From a virus, in IMG/VR virus record IMGVR_UViG_3300044858_002176, positions 1-20,674 of that record: a stretch of 20,674 nucleotides of DNA. One strand, given 5' to 3'. Below, in pieces: positions 1 through 7,445 of the stretch (position 1 is its first letter; each line of letters begins with the position of its first letter). The position numbers were made by a program, and so were the translations under genes. Under the pieces are notes generated by a model. That model searched no databases and was not told where the DNA came from. It worked only from the letters and a program-made list of their open reading frames with translations.

Positions 1-2067
1 TATATTTCCAGTAAACATATTTTCTTTATTTGGTTGGCTTCCAATATATAGTTTTAATGATCCTGGATTTGCAAAAAATTGAGCAAGACCACCTGTTGTA
101 TTGTTTGCAATTAGTTTTGAAATTTGAATTCCGGCAGTAAAAATTCCAACGGGACAAGTATGTGATCTAATCGTAGTTGAAACTCCAGCATAAGTAAAAA
201 CATAGTTTAATAAAGTAGATTCTTTTTTAATAGCAAAACTATTTACTCCGTCTGTTATGTATAAAAACATAGCGTTTTGATTTTCTTCTAATTTAAATGT
301 TCCAACAATAGAATCTATAGTGTTTGAAATAAATGAAAGACTTTCAAAATATATATAAGAATCAGTTCCCCAAGTTCCAGATGGCTTCAAACTAAAAAAT
401 TTAGATCCTGTAGTTTGAATTAATTTATTGGCAGCCTCTAGTTCAGTTATGGTTTTATTGTCAGATAGAATAAAATTAGGCAATTCATAGTCCGGAGTTT
501 TAAGTGTTGATATTCCAGGAATTAAATTATCTTCAATTCCAGAATCCCAAGATCTTGTAGTTGGATATGTTATGTTATTGCTATATTCTGCAAATGGATA
601 GTCTATCTCTACTGTTGATCCACCATAATAATTATCTATAATTTCTGGTGTTGTTGGTATACCCTGACCTAAAATATAATGAACTTTTGCTGCATTTGTT
701 GAAATAGAATATGGATATAAAGAAATACAATCAATCTTAATTTGATCCACATATGTTTCATATGCATAGAAAGCAATCCAGTCATTGCTTTTACTTGTCT
801 GTATTTCGTCGTATTGTGAAGGAAGATTTATCAATGATGTATTAATTACCAAAGATCCAACTTCTTCACCATTAACCAAAAGAATTGCTTGATTTTTAAT
901 AAGTTTAATGTGAACAAGCATTGGTCTATACCATTCACCAACAAAATGTGAAACAAAATCTCCATCAATTACTAAAGTTAAAAAACAATCTTTTACATAT
1001 AAACCATCTGTTGATCCTATTGGTCCCAAAATTCTTTTTGCATCTGACGTATTTACGTCTGCCTGTAGCCAAACCTCCAAAGTGTAGTCATTGTGTCTGC
1101 CAGATTCGTTTAAAAATCCATACCCTGGAAAAATAAAAGATGGTTGAGTATTTGCAATTAAATCTGCTTCATCTACAAAATAATTTATATCTGTCCAAGA
1201 ATCTTCTGTATTTTTCCAATAAGACCAACTTTCTTCAGCAACCTGTTCCCAAGTTCTATAATCAATTATTTCTGAGTGTGGAATTAACTGAACTGCTCTG
1301 TCTGATCCATAAACAAGCGGTACACCAAAATTTTTACCAGCCAAAGAATTGTTGTCAACAACATAGTATCCACTGTTTGCATTAAGACCATAAGCATTTG
1401 CCTCAACTACTCCGTCTAAAGATAAATTAATAGTTGCTGGACTTGAAAGTTTTGTTTGACCTAATGATGTTGCATTAAACTCTTCACTGTGTTGACCTGC
1501 AGTAATTCCGTTAAAATGAATATTATAGGCTGCAATATCTGCTCCTCCTGGAGAAGAAACAACTTTTATAACAAATTTAAATTCTTTGTCAAGGTCTGGA
1601 AAAGTAAATGTTGCTGAAATTGGAGTCCAAACCTCTGATTCAATAATTGTAAAATCTTTAAACTCTGATCCTCCATCATACTCATATCCAATAGATATTG
1701 AAACAATATTTGCACTTGCTGTATAGTAGTATGTGCTTAAAGCAAAGGTTTGTAGTGTAGGATTTAAAGATTGAAAATTTACTAGGTTTGCACTTTTTAT
1801 ATAAGATGTCGTATTTGAAGGTGCAACAGGAAGCGTAGATCTAAAAACTTTACGATAACTATCTGGAAAAGGCTCAACTTGGTTTTCTGAATTAATCTGT
1901 GGAGTTGACCCAGTAATGACTGTTCCACTTGTTTTAGTCCAAGTATTGATATCTCTTTGTGCTTCTGATATTAAAGATATGTAATCTGCAGAATCATCTA
2001 ATGGCCAAATTGCAAGCGGATGCTCAGCAAAAATTTTCTCGGCATATAAATTAGAAGGAATATTCAT
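1..2067 (-). CDS. Large tail/adhesin protein with LamG-like region (partial, C-terminus outside window)
   Basis: The frame is open without a stop from the ATG at 2065-2067 to the window edge (689 codons), so only the N-terminal part is present. The protein starts MNIPSNLYAEKIFAEHPLAI, then PLDDSADY, a start style seen in phage proteins carrying laminin-G/concanavalin-like modules. Around residues 320-440 the text reads like a LamG fold: DYTLEVWLQAD, then GLYVKDCFLTLVIDGD, then VHIKLIKNQAILLVNGEEVG. The rest is Ser/Thr/Asn-rich beta-type sequence with no membrane segment or signal peptide. It is the most distal visible gene of the leftward cassette, 15 nt after the oxygenase gene, and has no clear Shine-Dalgarno. 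Inference: a virion surface protein binding host glycans. Strand and frame are certain; the function is a family-level guess. Confidence 0.85.
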   Translation of the reverse strand, partial: MNIPSNLYAEKIFAEHPLAIWPLDDSADYISLISEAQRDINTWTKTSGTVITGSTPQINSENQVEPFPDSYRKVFRSTLPVAPSNTTSYIKSANLVNFQSLNPTLQTFALSTYYYTASANIVSISIGYEYDGGSEFKDFTIIESEVWTPISATFTFPDLDKEFKFVIKVVSSPGGADIAAYNIHFNGITAGQHSEEFNATSLGQTKLSSPATINLSLDGVVEANAYGLNANSGYYVVDNNSLAGKNFGVPLVYGSDRAVQLIPHSEIIDYRTWEQVAEESWSYWKNTEDSWTDINYFVDEADLIANTQPSFIFPGYGFLNESGRHNDYTLEVWLQADVNTSDAKRILGPIGSTDGLYVKDCFLTLVIDGDFVSHFVGEWYRPMLVHIKLIKNQAILLVNGEEVGSLVINTSLINLPSQYDEIQTSKSNDWIAFYAYETYVDQIKIDCISLYPYSISTNAAKVHYILGQGIPTTPEIIDNYYGGSTVEIDYPFAEYSNNITYPTTRSWDSGIEDNLIPGISTLKTPDYELPNFILSDNKTITELEAANKLIQTTGSKFFSLKPSGTWGTDSYIYFESLSFISNTIDSIVGTFKLEENQNAMFLYITDGVNSFAIKKESTLLNYVFTYAGVSTTIRSHTCPVGIFTAGIQISKLIANNTTGGLAQFFANPGSLKLYIGSQPNKENMFTGNI

Positions 2068-2076
2068 TATTAGTCT

Positions 2077-2085
2077 ATTTTATCA
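2077..2085 (-). promoter_or_regulatory. Possible extended -10 before the LamG-like gene
   Basis: On the minus strand TGA-TAAAAT lies 9 nt before the ATG at 2067. The TGA is also the stop codon of the upstream oxygenase gene. No -35 is evident. This is the weakest of the start-proximal -10 elements in the window. Confidence 0.3.
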
Positions 2086-2613
2086 TACAATGCGGGTAAA
2101 CCATCTTGGTAATGTGTACCTATTAGTTCCTGTGACAGTTTTTACTCCGTGAACAAAATCTGGTGTATCTGGAAAACACACTAAATCTCCTGCCTCTGGT
2201 TTAATTATAATGTCTAACTCTGGAAAATAAATCTCACCGCCAGAGTAATTATCATTTATATATATAAGGCAGGCAATGTCATTTGTTTTAGTAACATCAA
2301 AATGCTCATGCATTGATGCGCCAACTTCAAATCTAGCAATATGATTTAAATTTGATACGTAGTCTACAAATGGTCCAGGATAATTTTCTAATACAAAATC
2401 ATAAACTTTTTTTTGATACTCATTTAAAATTAAAAATTCTTCAGAAACATCTGATTTTGCAATACCAGAATGAAATGCTTTAAATTCTTTTTTTGTATTT
2501 CCAAATTCTGTAAACTCTGAATCAACGCTTAATGCAAAATTATATAGCATACTAGAAACTTCTTTTGGCATAAAAGTTTTTATATGCTTTATTTTAGATA
2601 AACGATCTTCCAT
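2083..2613 (-). CDS. 2OG-Fe(II) oxygenase, prolyl-4-hydroxylase-like
   Basis: 176 residues with the full motif set of Fe(II)/2-oxoglutarate dioxygenases: HxD at H104-F-D106, distal His at 155 (DFVHGV) and the 2OG-binding Arg at 165 (TNRYTLPRWF), plus the GGEIYFPELDIIIKPEAGDL segment typical of the P4H/PKHD group. These enzymes use O2 and 2-oxoglutarate to hydroxylate a substrate, often Pro or Lys in proteins; the substrate here is unknown. Its ATG overlaps the reductase stop codon (TAATG), so the two are probably translationally coupled. A collagen-like virion protein with G-P-x triplets is encoded at 16244-16990, so a virion-protein substrate is possible, but nothing in the sequence proves it. 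Confidence 0.9.
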   Translation of the reverse strand: MEDRLSKIKHIKTFMPKEVSSMLYNFALSVDSEFTEFGNTKKEFKAFHSGIAKSDVSEEFLILNEYQKKVYDFVLENYPGPFVDYVSNLNHIARFEVGASMHEHFDVTKTNDIACLIYINDNYSGGEIYFPELDIIIKPEAGDLVCFPDTPDFVHGVKTVTGTNRYTLPRWFTRIV

Positions 2614-4643
2614 TAAGAAACCTTAATTTCACAGTAGTCTGTTGTGCAATACATTTCTCCAACGGAATCAAGATTTTCAATACCGTCATAAATTGCATCA
2701 AAGTTAATGTGAGCAACCTTTCCGACATAAGCATCATACTCTTCTTTAGTAATTTGTGTGTATGGCTGTTGTGGATAAGTATGATTTCCCATTGGAAGGA
2801 ATGAAACTGCTTTTAATTGACCTTCGTACATATGAAGTGCAGGAGCAATGTGTTTTGTTTCTGTTTCTTTGTCAAAAGATAAAGTTACAGAGACTCCATT
2901 ATCTGACCAATATTTTTGTGTAGTTGCAGCAAGACCAATCTTTTCAAAAAGACTTACATCTTTTTCTGATCTTGGATGTCCAGAAGATACTGGAAAATAT
3001 ACTACTGTAGTATTTGCTGAAACTAGATCATCTTCAATTTTATACCCTGCTGCTTTAAATAAATGCAACATTGGATCTGTATTTCCAAAACGAATTGCAC
3101 GTAAGAAATACTCTCCACCAACAGACCAATGAACTCCTGGAGATGCTCCAGAAAGCAATGAGACAGATCCTGAAGGCTTTACTGTAGTTACACGAATTGA
3201 CTCACGAACACATAGCCATTCTGAATATTGCTTATCGTAGTGGCGAATCTTTTTGTATCCTTCGTCCATCCATTCTCTGGTTGTTGGCATTCCATTGATA
3301 TCGGTAAATGATGCAATACCAGTTAAAGATGTTCCAATTCTGCGGTTTCTTTGCATAATACCGTTTGTAATTTGCCAATGTGTTGGAAGCAATGTAACAG
3401 TCTTTCCATAAAGATATGCAAATTTCAAGGTACGCATAAAATCTTCTTTATCTGTGTGACGATTTAAATGAACTTCAACAAGGGTACAAAGTTCATAAGA
3501 TTCTAGTGGTTGTTCTGCACAAGGATTAAATCCCATAACACGATAGTCTTTTCCATCTGCTGGATCTGCTAATCTTCCATAATTTCTTGCAACATCAAGC
3601 CAAATAAAACCAGGCTCTCCATTATCTGCAATTAAATCTACATAATCTTCATAATGAGTTCCAACTTCAGCAGAGATAGAGTTATTACTCATCCATGCCC
3701 ATCCTGGATTTTCTGAATCAAAAGAGTTGCGATCTGGGAATACTTCTGAATTTTTAAGATTAATAAAATCTTTATCATTTGGATTTCCAAGAGCAAGTGT
3801 TGCAGATCTACGAACATTTCCAGAAACAACACAAGTTCCAATAAGATTTACAATATCTACAATTGCTCTAGAATCAAACTTCTCTCCTGCTCTAGAACCA
3901 ATTACTTTACGTATCATTGTATGTAGGTCCATCAATGGTTTTGGACCGCTAGCAACCCCACCAAAGCCTTTAATTAGTGCTCCTAGAGGACGTATTAGAT
4001 CATAGTTAAATTCTTGAATTGGTTGATTTACTCTCAAAAATGAATTAAGTAAAAGTCTAACAGATTCTACCCATCCTTCACGAGTGTCTGGAATTTCGTA
4101 TATAGATGCTGGCTCTGTTGGTGCATAAATAGATAGATCTTTTTCTTGACCTACCGTGTCAAAACCAACTCCAATGCCAAGCATCAGTGCGTCCATAACC
4201 CATGAAAATAAAGATCCTGGATCGTTACGGTCAATGTCTCTTGTTGAAACCATTGCACAATTTTGAAGAGATGCAGAGTTTTTCTTTTCCATTGTCATTG
4301 GGGTACCAAAAGCCCAAAGACCTCTTCCTGGTGGAGTCCATTTAAGATTAAACATACGGTCATATGCTTCTTGTGCTGATTTCTGTGCTTTATAGTCATT
4401 CCAAGGCAGTCTGTTTTCTTTCGCATGATTCTTTTGCACTGAGTACATGCCTTCAATTACTCTTTTACAAACCTCATACCATCTTTCCTTAGTACCATCG
4501 TCTTTTACACGGGAATAAGTACGAACAAACGTAATCTCTCCTAATGAGTTTCCACCTGCATCTTTGAACCCAAATGGTGGTTCAATTTCAATATATTTGT
4601 TTACAAAATCATCAGAAAAGCGAAAAGAAAATACGTCAGACAT
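2613..4643 (-). CDS. nrdJ: Adenosylcobalamin-dependent ribonucleoside-triphosphate reductase (class II, monomeric RTPR type)
   Basis: 676 residues. Makes dNTPs from NTPs using adenosylcobalamin. Compared with the Lactobacillus leichmannii RTPR pattern as I know it, all key residues are present: C129 (LQNCAMVST) and C386 as the redox pair, C375 in NPCAE as the thiyl-radical Cys with E377, the VKPSGSVSLLSGASPGVHW loop at 488-506, and a C-terminal pair C666/C671 (YCTTDYC) that shuttles electrons from a thioredoxin. It is a little shorter than the Lactobacillus enzyme. AAGGAG at 4648-4653 lies 4 nt before the ATG, and a promoter is visible upstream. It sits among tail and oxygenase genes, not replication genes. 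It should be free of oxygen and iron control but needs host B12. No thioredoxin gene is seen in the window. Confidence 0.97.
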   Translation of the reverse strand: MSDVFSFRFSDDFVNKYIEIEPPFGFKDAGGNSLGEITFVRTYSRVKDDGTKERWYEVCKRVIEGMYSVQKNHAKENRLPWNDYKAQKSAQEAYDRMFNLKWTPPGRGLWAFGTPMTMEKKNSASLQNCAMVSTRDIDRNDPGSLFSWVMDALMLGIGVGFDTVGQEKDLSIYAPTEPASIYEIPDTREGWVESVRLLLNSFLRVNQPIQEFNYDLIRPLGALIKGFGGVASGPKPLMDLHTMIRKVIGSRAGEKFDSRAIVDIVNLIGTCVVSGNVRRSATLALGNPNDKDFINLKNSEVFPDRNSFDSENPGWAWMSNNSISAEVGTHYEDYVDLIADNGEPGFIWLDVARNYGRLADPADGKDYRVMGFNPCAEQPLESYELCTLVEVHLNRHTDKEDFMRTLKFAYLYGKTVTLLPTHWQITNGIMQRNRRIGTSLTGIASFTDINGMPTTREWMDEGYKKIRHYDKQYSEWLCVRESIRVTTVKPSGSVSLLSGASPGVHWSVGGEYFLRAIRFGNTDPMLHLFKAAGYKIEDDLVSANTTVVYFPVSSGHPRSEKDVSLFEKIGLAATTQKYWSDNGVSVTLSFDKETETKHIAPALHMYEGQLKAVSFLPMGNHTYPQQPYTQITKEEYDAYVGKVAHINFDAIYDGIENLDSVGEMYCTTDYCEIKVS

Positions 4644-4672
4644 AATACTCCTTAAATTTAATTATATGTTTT

Positions 4673-4701
4673 ATTATAGCAGAGTTTTTATTTTTTAACA
4701 A
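4673..4701 (-). promoter_or_regulatory. Promoter for the reductase-oxygenase pair
   Basis: On the minus strand TTGTTA (4696-4701), 17-nt spacer, TATAAT (4673-4678) with a TGC extension. The predicted start near 4666 gives a leader of about 23 nt that carries the AAGGAG ribosome site. The -35 region lies inside a repeated hairpin-forming segment. Confidence 0.6.
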
Positions 4702-4739
4702 CTCTATACTTCTACATGAGATAGAGTTTTTATTTTTTA
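4681..4739. repeat. 17-bp direct repeat with an embedded inverted repeat
   Basis: AGAGTTTTTATTTTTTA occurs at 4681-4697 and 4723-4739. Between them AACTCTAT (4700-4707) can pair with ATAGAGTT (4721-4728), or AACTCT with the first AGAGTT. On the plus strand the hairpin is followed by a T-rich run and looks like a terminator, but no plus-strand gene feeds it. It overlaps the end of the gene at 4730-5401 and the reductase -35, so a regulatory or insulating role is possible. Confidence 0.5.
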
Positions 4740-5401
4740 TAAACTAAAGGTGTATAAAGTTTTTGTGTTTTATCATCAAAAGAATTTGCTGGCTGTATAC
4801 TATAGCCTAAAGTTATTCTTTTTGAATTCTCTTTCCAATATCCTCTTCCATGCAAAAGTCCAGTTTCAGACAAAATGGCCCTATTGTTTTTATTAACATT
4901 TTGAAATAATTCTCCAGACTCTAATTTATAAATTGTTACAGATGGTTCTGCATTTATGCAGTAATATCCATGAAAATCTGGAATCCCTCTTTCGTGATCA
5001 TCATGAAAGGTCATATCTTTATTAAATAATTCTTTAGGAGCAGTAATATTTTGAAAATCGTTTAAATCACAGTTAAACCAACCTTTAATTAAATAATTTT
5101 CTTTATTAAAATCAATATCATAATAGTCGCAAGCATTTTGTGTCATTTCTAACAAAGCATTATTTAAATTAATAATTTCTTTATAATCATATTTAAAAAG
5201 ATTATAAAAATTTGAAAAGATAGTCGTCATTCCTTTTTCATAATATTTTTGACCATCAGACTTTGATATTCCTTCAATTTCTCCATTAAGCATTTTTTGT
5301 TCTTCATTAAGTAAAAAATTATAAAAATCATCAAGATTATTATTTAAAAAAACTTCAAAAAACTTATGAGGTTTTTTATTTAATTGATTGCTATCTGTCA
5401 T
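4730..5401 (-). CDS. Second 2OG-Fe(II) oxygenase-like protein
   Basis: 223 residues from the ATG at 5399-5401. This start is chosen because AAAGGA (5407-5412) lies 5 nt upstream, while a longer frame to 5491 would overlap the upstream gene by 80 nt. The C-terminal half looks like a double-stranded beta-helix oxygenase: H133-D-D135 as the candidate HxD, FHGYYCINAEPSVTIY in the position of the usual GVYYL strand, distal H184 (GLLHGRGYW) and R195 (SKRITLGYSI) as the 2-oxoglutarate anchor. The N-terminal half is helical and Asn/Lys-rich without recognised motifs. It is unrelated in detail to the oxygenase at 2083-2613. The iron ligands are read by eye, so activity is less sure than for that one. 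Confidence 0.7.
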   Translation of the reverse strand: MTDSNQLNKKPHKFFEVFLNNNLDDFYNFLLNEEQKMLNGEIEGISKSDGQKYYEKGMTTIFSNFYNLFKYDYKEIINLNNALLEMTQNACDYYDIDFNKENYLIKGWFNCDLNDFQNITAPKELFNKDMTFHDDHERGIPDFHGYYCINAEPSVTIYKLESGELFQNVNKNNRAILSETGLLHGRGYWKENSKRITLGYSIQPANSFDDKTQKLYTPLVYKK

Positions 5402-5411
5402 TCTATTCCTT

Positions 5412-6128
5412 TCATTTGTATGTTTTTCTATTCCAATACCATTTTTTATATCCACCAGTAAATCTACTTCTAACTTTATTTGTTTGTTCATTTACTATTT
5501 TTATATCAAAATCTTTATTAAACTCTGCTACCCAATTCTCTCGTTTAAATGGAAAAACTTGCACCAATGGGGTGCCTTGTTTAATTGTTCCTTTAAATCC
5601 TTTATCTATAAAAAAAGAAAATAGACCATCTGACATATAACCATCTGTATCAATAATTGCAGCAATAGCATGCATTGGCATATAGTCTTGATGTTGTGGT
5701 TCCATAAATAAAGAACTGTATCCTTTTTCAGTTTCAACAACCCATCCAATGTTAACTCTAAATATGCAGTCTGTAAAAAAATCATAATTAAATGGATAGT
5801 GCGATACTTGTTCTTTTGAATGAGATCCAATTAATGGAGTTTTTAATTTTTTATAACTATCTGAAATTTTAAAAACTTTATTATCCCCAGTTGTATCAAT
5901 CTCTATGTCTACTGGACATAGCAACAAATAACCTGTAGTAATAATATCAAAAATTGCTTGACAATTTTTTATTGTTATTCCATCAATAGGGTTGTTTTCT
6001 TGCACAATGTAACTTGGTTGATCTTTATACCATTCTGGTAATTTTTTTGACATAGGAATTGGCTGAGGAAAAGCATCAATCATTTTTGGATATCTATAAT
6101 TAAATGTTATTTTTTTCTCTGTTTCCAT
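5412..6128 (-). CDS. Conserved phage protein with KKLPEWYK motif, unknown function
   Basis: 238 residues. The N-terminal part, YPKMIDAFPQPIPMSKKLPE then WYKDQP (residues 13-38), followed by TIKNCQAIFDIITTGYLLLC and PVDIEID, resembles a family often met beside 2OG oxygenases in environmental phages (P-rich start, LP-W, TIK-C, GY, D). DUF6065 is a possible match, but I cannot confirm it. The C-terminal part has a cupin-like feel (GTIKQGTPLVQVFPFKRENW) and ends basic and aromatic. It is 11 nt upstream of the second oxygenase gene, whose ribosome site overlaps its TGA, so they are co-translated. There is no Shine-Dalgarno, but TATAAT lies 5 nt before the ATG. No function is assigned. Confidence 0.75.
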   Translation of the reverse strand: METEKKITFNYRYPKMIDAFPQPIPMSKKLPEWYKDQPSYIVQENNPIDGITIKNCQAIFDIITTGYLLLCPVDIEIDTTGDNKVFKISDSYKKLKTPLIGSHSKEQVSHYPFNYDFFTDCIFRVNIGWVVETEKGYSSLFMEPQHQDYMPMHAIAAIIDTDGYMSDGLFSFFIDKGFKGTIKQGTPLVQVFPFKRENWVAEFNKDFDIKIVNEQTNKVRSRFTGGYKKWYWNRKTYK

Positions 6129-6133
6129 AACTA

Positions 6134-6142
6134 ATTATATCA
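6134..6142 (-). promoter_or_regulatory. Leaderless-type extended -10, TGA-TATAAT-N5-ATG
   Basis: On the minus strand TATAAT (6134-6139) with a TGA extension ends 5 nt before the ATG at 6128, so transcription should start at or next to the start codon. The TGA is also the stop codon of the upstream Hint protein gene. Confidence 0.55.
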
Positions 6143-7414
6143 GTAATCAGGACGGTCAAAGACTAACATGTTCTCAGTAAAGAAGTTATCGTATGGCTCG
6201 CAGTTTATAGAAATTTTTTCCATTTCTACATTTACTTCTTCTACTGTTGTAATTGGTAGCCATGCTTGATGCTCATAATTATAAACCTCATAAGTTGTAT
6301 CAATATTAGGTGCCTGTATAAACTTAGTAATTCCGTCTTTTTTAACTAAAAGATAATGAGCAGGAGTATAAAGGTTTCCATTTATATGAATAAAGTTTTC
6401 AGCAGTTCCAGGAGTAACTGACATAACTGTTGTTTCTACAACAAGATCATTATCTAATTGTATATCAGAAGAACTCCACTCTGTCCAATTTGTTGTTTCA
6501 TTTCCACCTAAATTCATTGCATAAACTGTATCTCCAACAACCAAATCTTCAATAAATTTTGTTCCAGTTGGAGTCAATACTTTTGTTTGCACTGCAAGAG
6601 AGTCTCCCCAAACGGAAAATCCAAAAGAGTAAGGCCAAAAACCAAATACGTTAAATGCTGGTGCAAAAGCAAATACGCTAAATGCTGGTGCAAAACCAAA
6701 CACTCCAAATGGTGCAAAACCAAAAACTGCAAATGGAGCAAAACTAAATGGAGTAAAAGTAAAACTTGTAAAAGTTGCAGATGCTGCAGATGTAGAAGAG
6801 TTGCCATTTGCATTTGTTGCATATACTGTATATGCCTGAGCCGTTCCAGCCTCTTGAGCAACGTTAGCAGAAAGGGTTGATCCGCTTACCGTTCCTGTTT
6901 TACTATCATTAGATGCCCATGTATATCCTGTAATTGTACTTCCTCCAGTTGCTGGGGCTACCCAAGTTACAATATCTGTTGCTGTTTGTGACACTGTATC
7001 AATAGTTGGTGCTGCTGGAGTTGCTGGAACTGTTGTTACTGTTACTGAAGAAGAAGTTGTTCCACTTGCAGTTCCTGAAGCATTTGTTCCCTGTACTGTA
7101 AATGTGTATGAAGTATTAGATGCTAATCCTTGAAAAGTATAGGAAGGAGTAGATGAGCCAGTACTAACTGTATAGGTTGAAGGAGTGGTAGTAATAGTAT
7201 ATCCAGTTGCTGCTGGAGATCCTGCTGGAAGTGTCCAAGTAAGAGATACTGACCCACCTGTGCCTGCTGCTGATGCTGCTGAAGTAGTATTAGCGGTAGC
7301 AAGATAAGGACGAGATGTTCCTACGTTTGTGCCACTTAAAGAAGTAACGTTATCTGGTTGCAAAAAGTTATCTTGTGCTGAAGACTTGATACCTCTTTTT
7401 TTACTAACTGCCAT
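6140..7414 (-). CDS. Fn3 x2 - Phe/Pro repeat - Hint-domain virion protein (copy 1)
   Basis: 424 residues in three parts. Residues about 45-215 hold two fibronectin-III-like domains (GYTITTTPSTY, SNTSYTFTVQGTNASGTASG; ITGYTWASNDSK). Residues 218-267 are a run of F-x-P-F/V-F-G-F units (FTPFSFAPFAVFGFAPFGVF). Residues 272-424 read as a Hint (hedgehog/intein) fold: S272-LAVQTKVLTPTG matches the N-terminal splice block with Ser in place of Cys, IEDLVVGDTVYAM follows, T350-P-A-H353 is the TxxH block, and YDNFFTENMLVFD is the last block without the His-Asn needed for splicing. Inference: a surface protein that may cut itself at G-D/S272. AGAGGAG (7420-7426) is the ribosome site, 5 nt before the ATG. 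Its partner fibre gene is just upstream; a diverged copy of the pair is at 13605-15264. Confidence 0.85.
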   Translation of the reverse strand: MAVSKKRGIKSSAQDNFLQPDNVTSLSGTNVGTSRPYLATANTTSAASAAGTGGSVSLTWTLPAGSPAATGYTITTTPSTYTVSTGSSTPSYTFQGLASNTSYTFTVQGTNASGTASGTTSSSVTVTTVPATPAAPTIDTVSQTATDIVTWVAPATGGSTITGYTWASNDSKTGTVSGSTLSANVAQEAGTAQAYTVYATNANGNSSTSAASATFTSFTFTPFSFAPFAVFGFAPFGVFGFAPAFSVFAFAPAFNVFGFWPYSFGFSVWGDSLAVQTKVLTPTGTKFIEDLVVGDTVYAMNLGGNETTNWTEWSSSDIQLDNDLVVETTVMSVTPGTAENFIHINGNLYTPAHYLLVKKDGITKFIQAPNIDTTYEVYNYEHQAWLPITTVEEVNVEMEKISINCEPYDNFFTENMLVFDRPDY

Positions 7415-7445
7415 TTTTACTCCTCTTTTCTATTATATTAAACTA

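Noticed and set aside
921-1385. Two plus-strand frames rich in Leu, His and Gln
   Set aside because: Shadows of the long open minus-strand LamG-like gene (1-2067).
5402-5491. 30-residue N-terminal extension of the second oxygenase
   Set aside because: It would overlap the upstream gene by 80 nt, and the ATG at 5401 has a good ribosome site.
5606-5830. 74-codon minus-strand frame
   Set aside because: It overlaps the KKLPEWYK-motif gene in another frame on the same strand and has low-complexity content.
6587-6880. Plus-strand Lys/Cys-rich frame
   Set aside because: Antisense shadow of the Phe/Pro repeat and Fn3 part of Hint copy 1.
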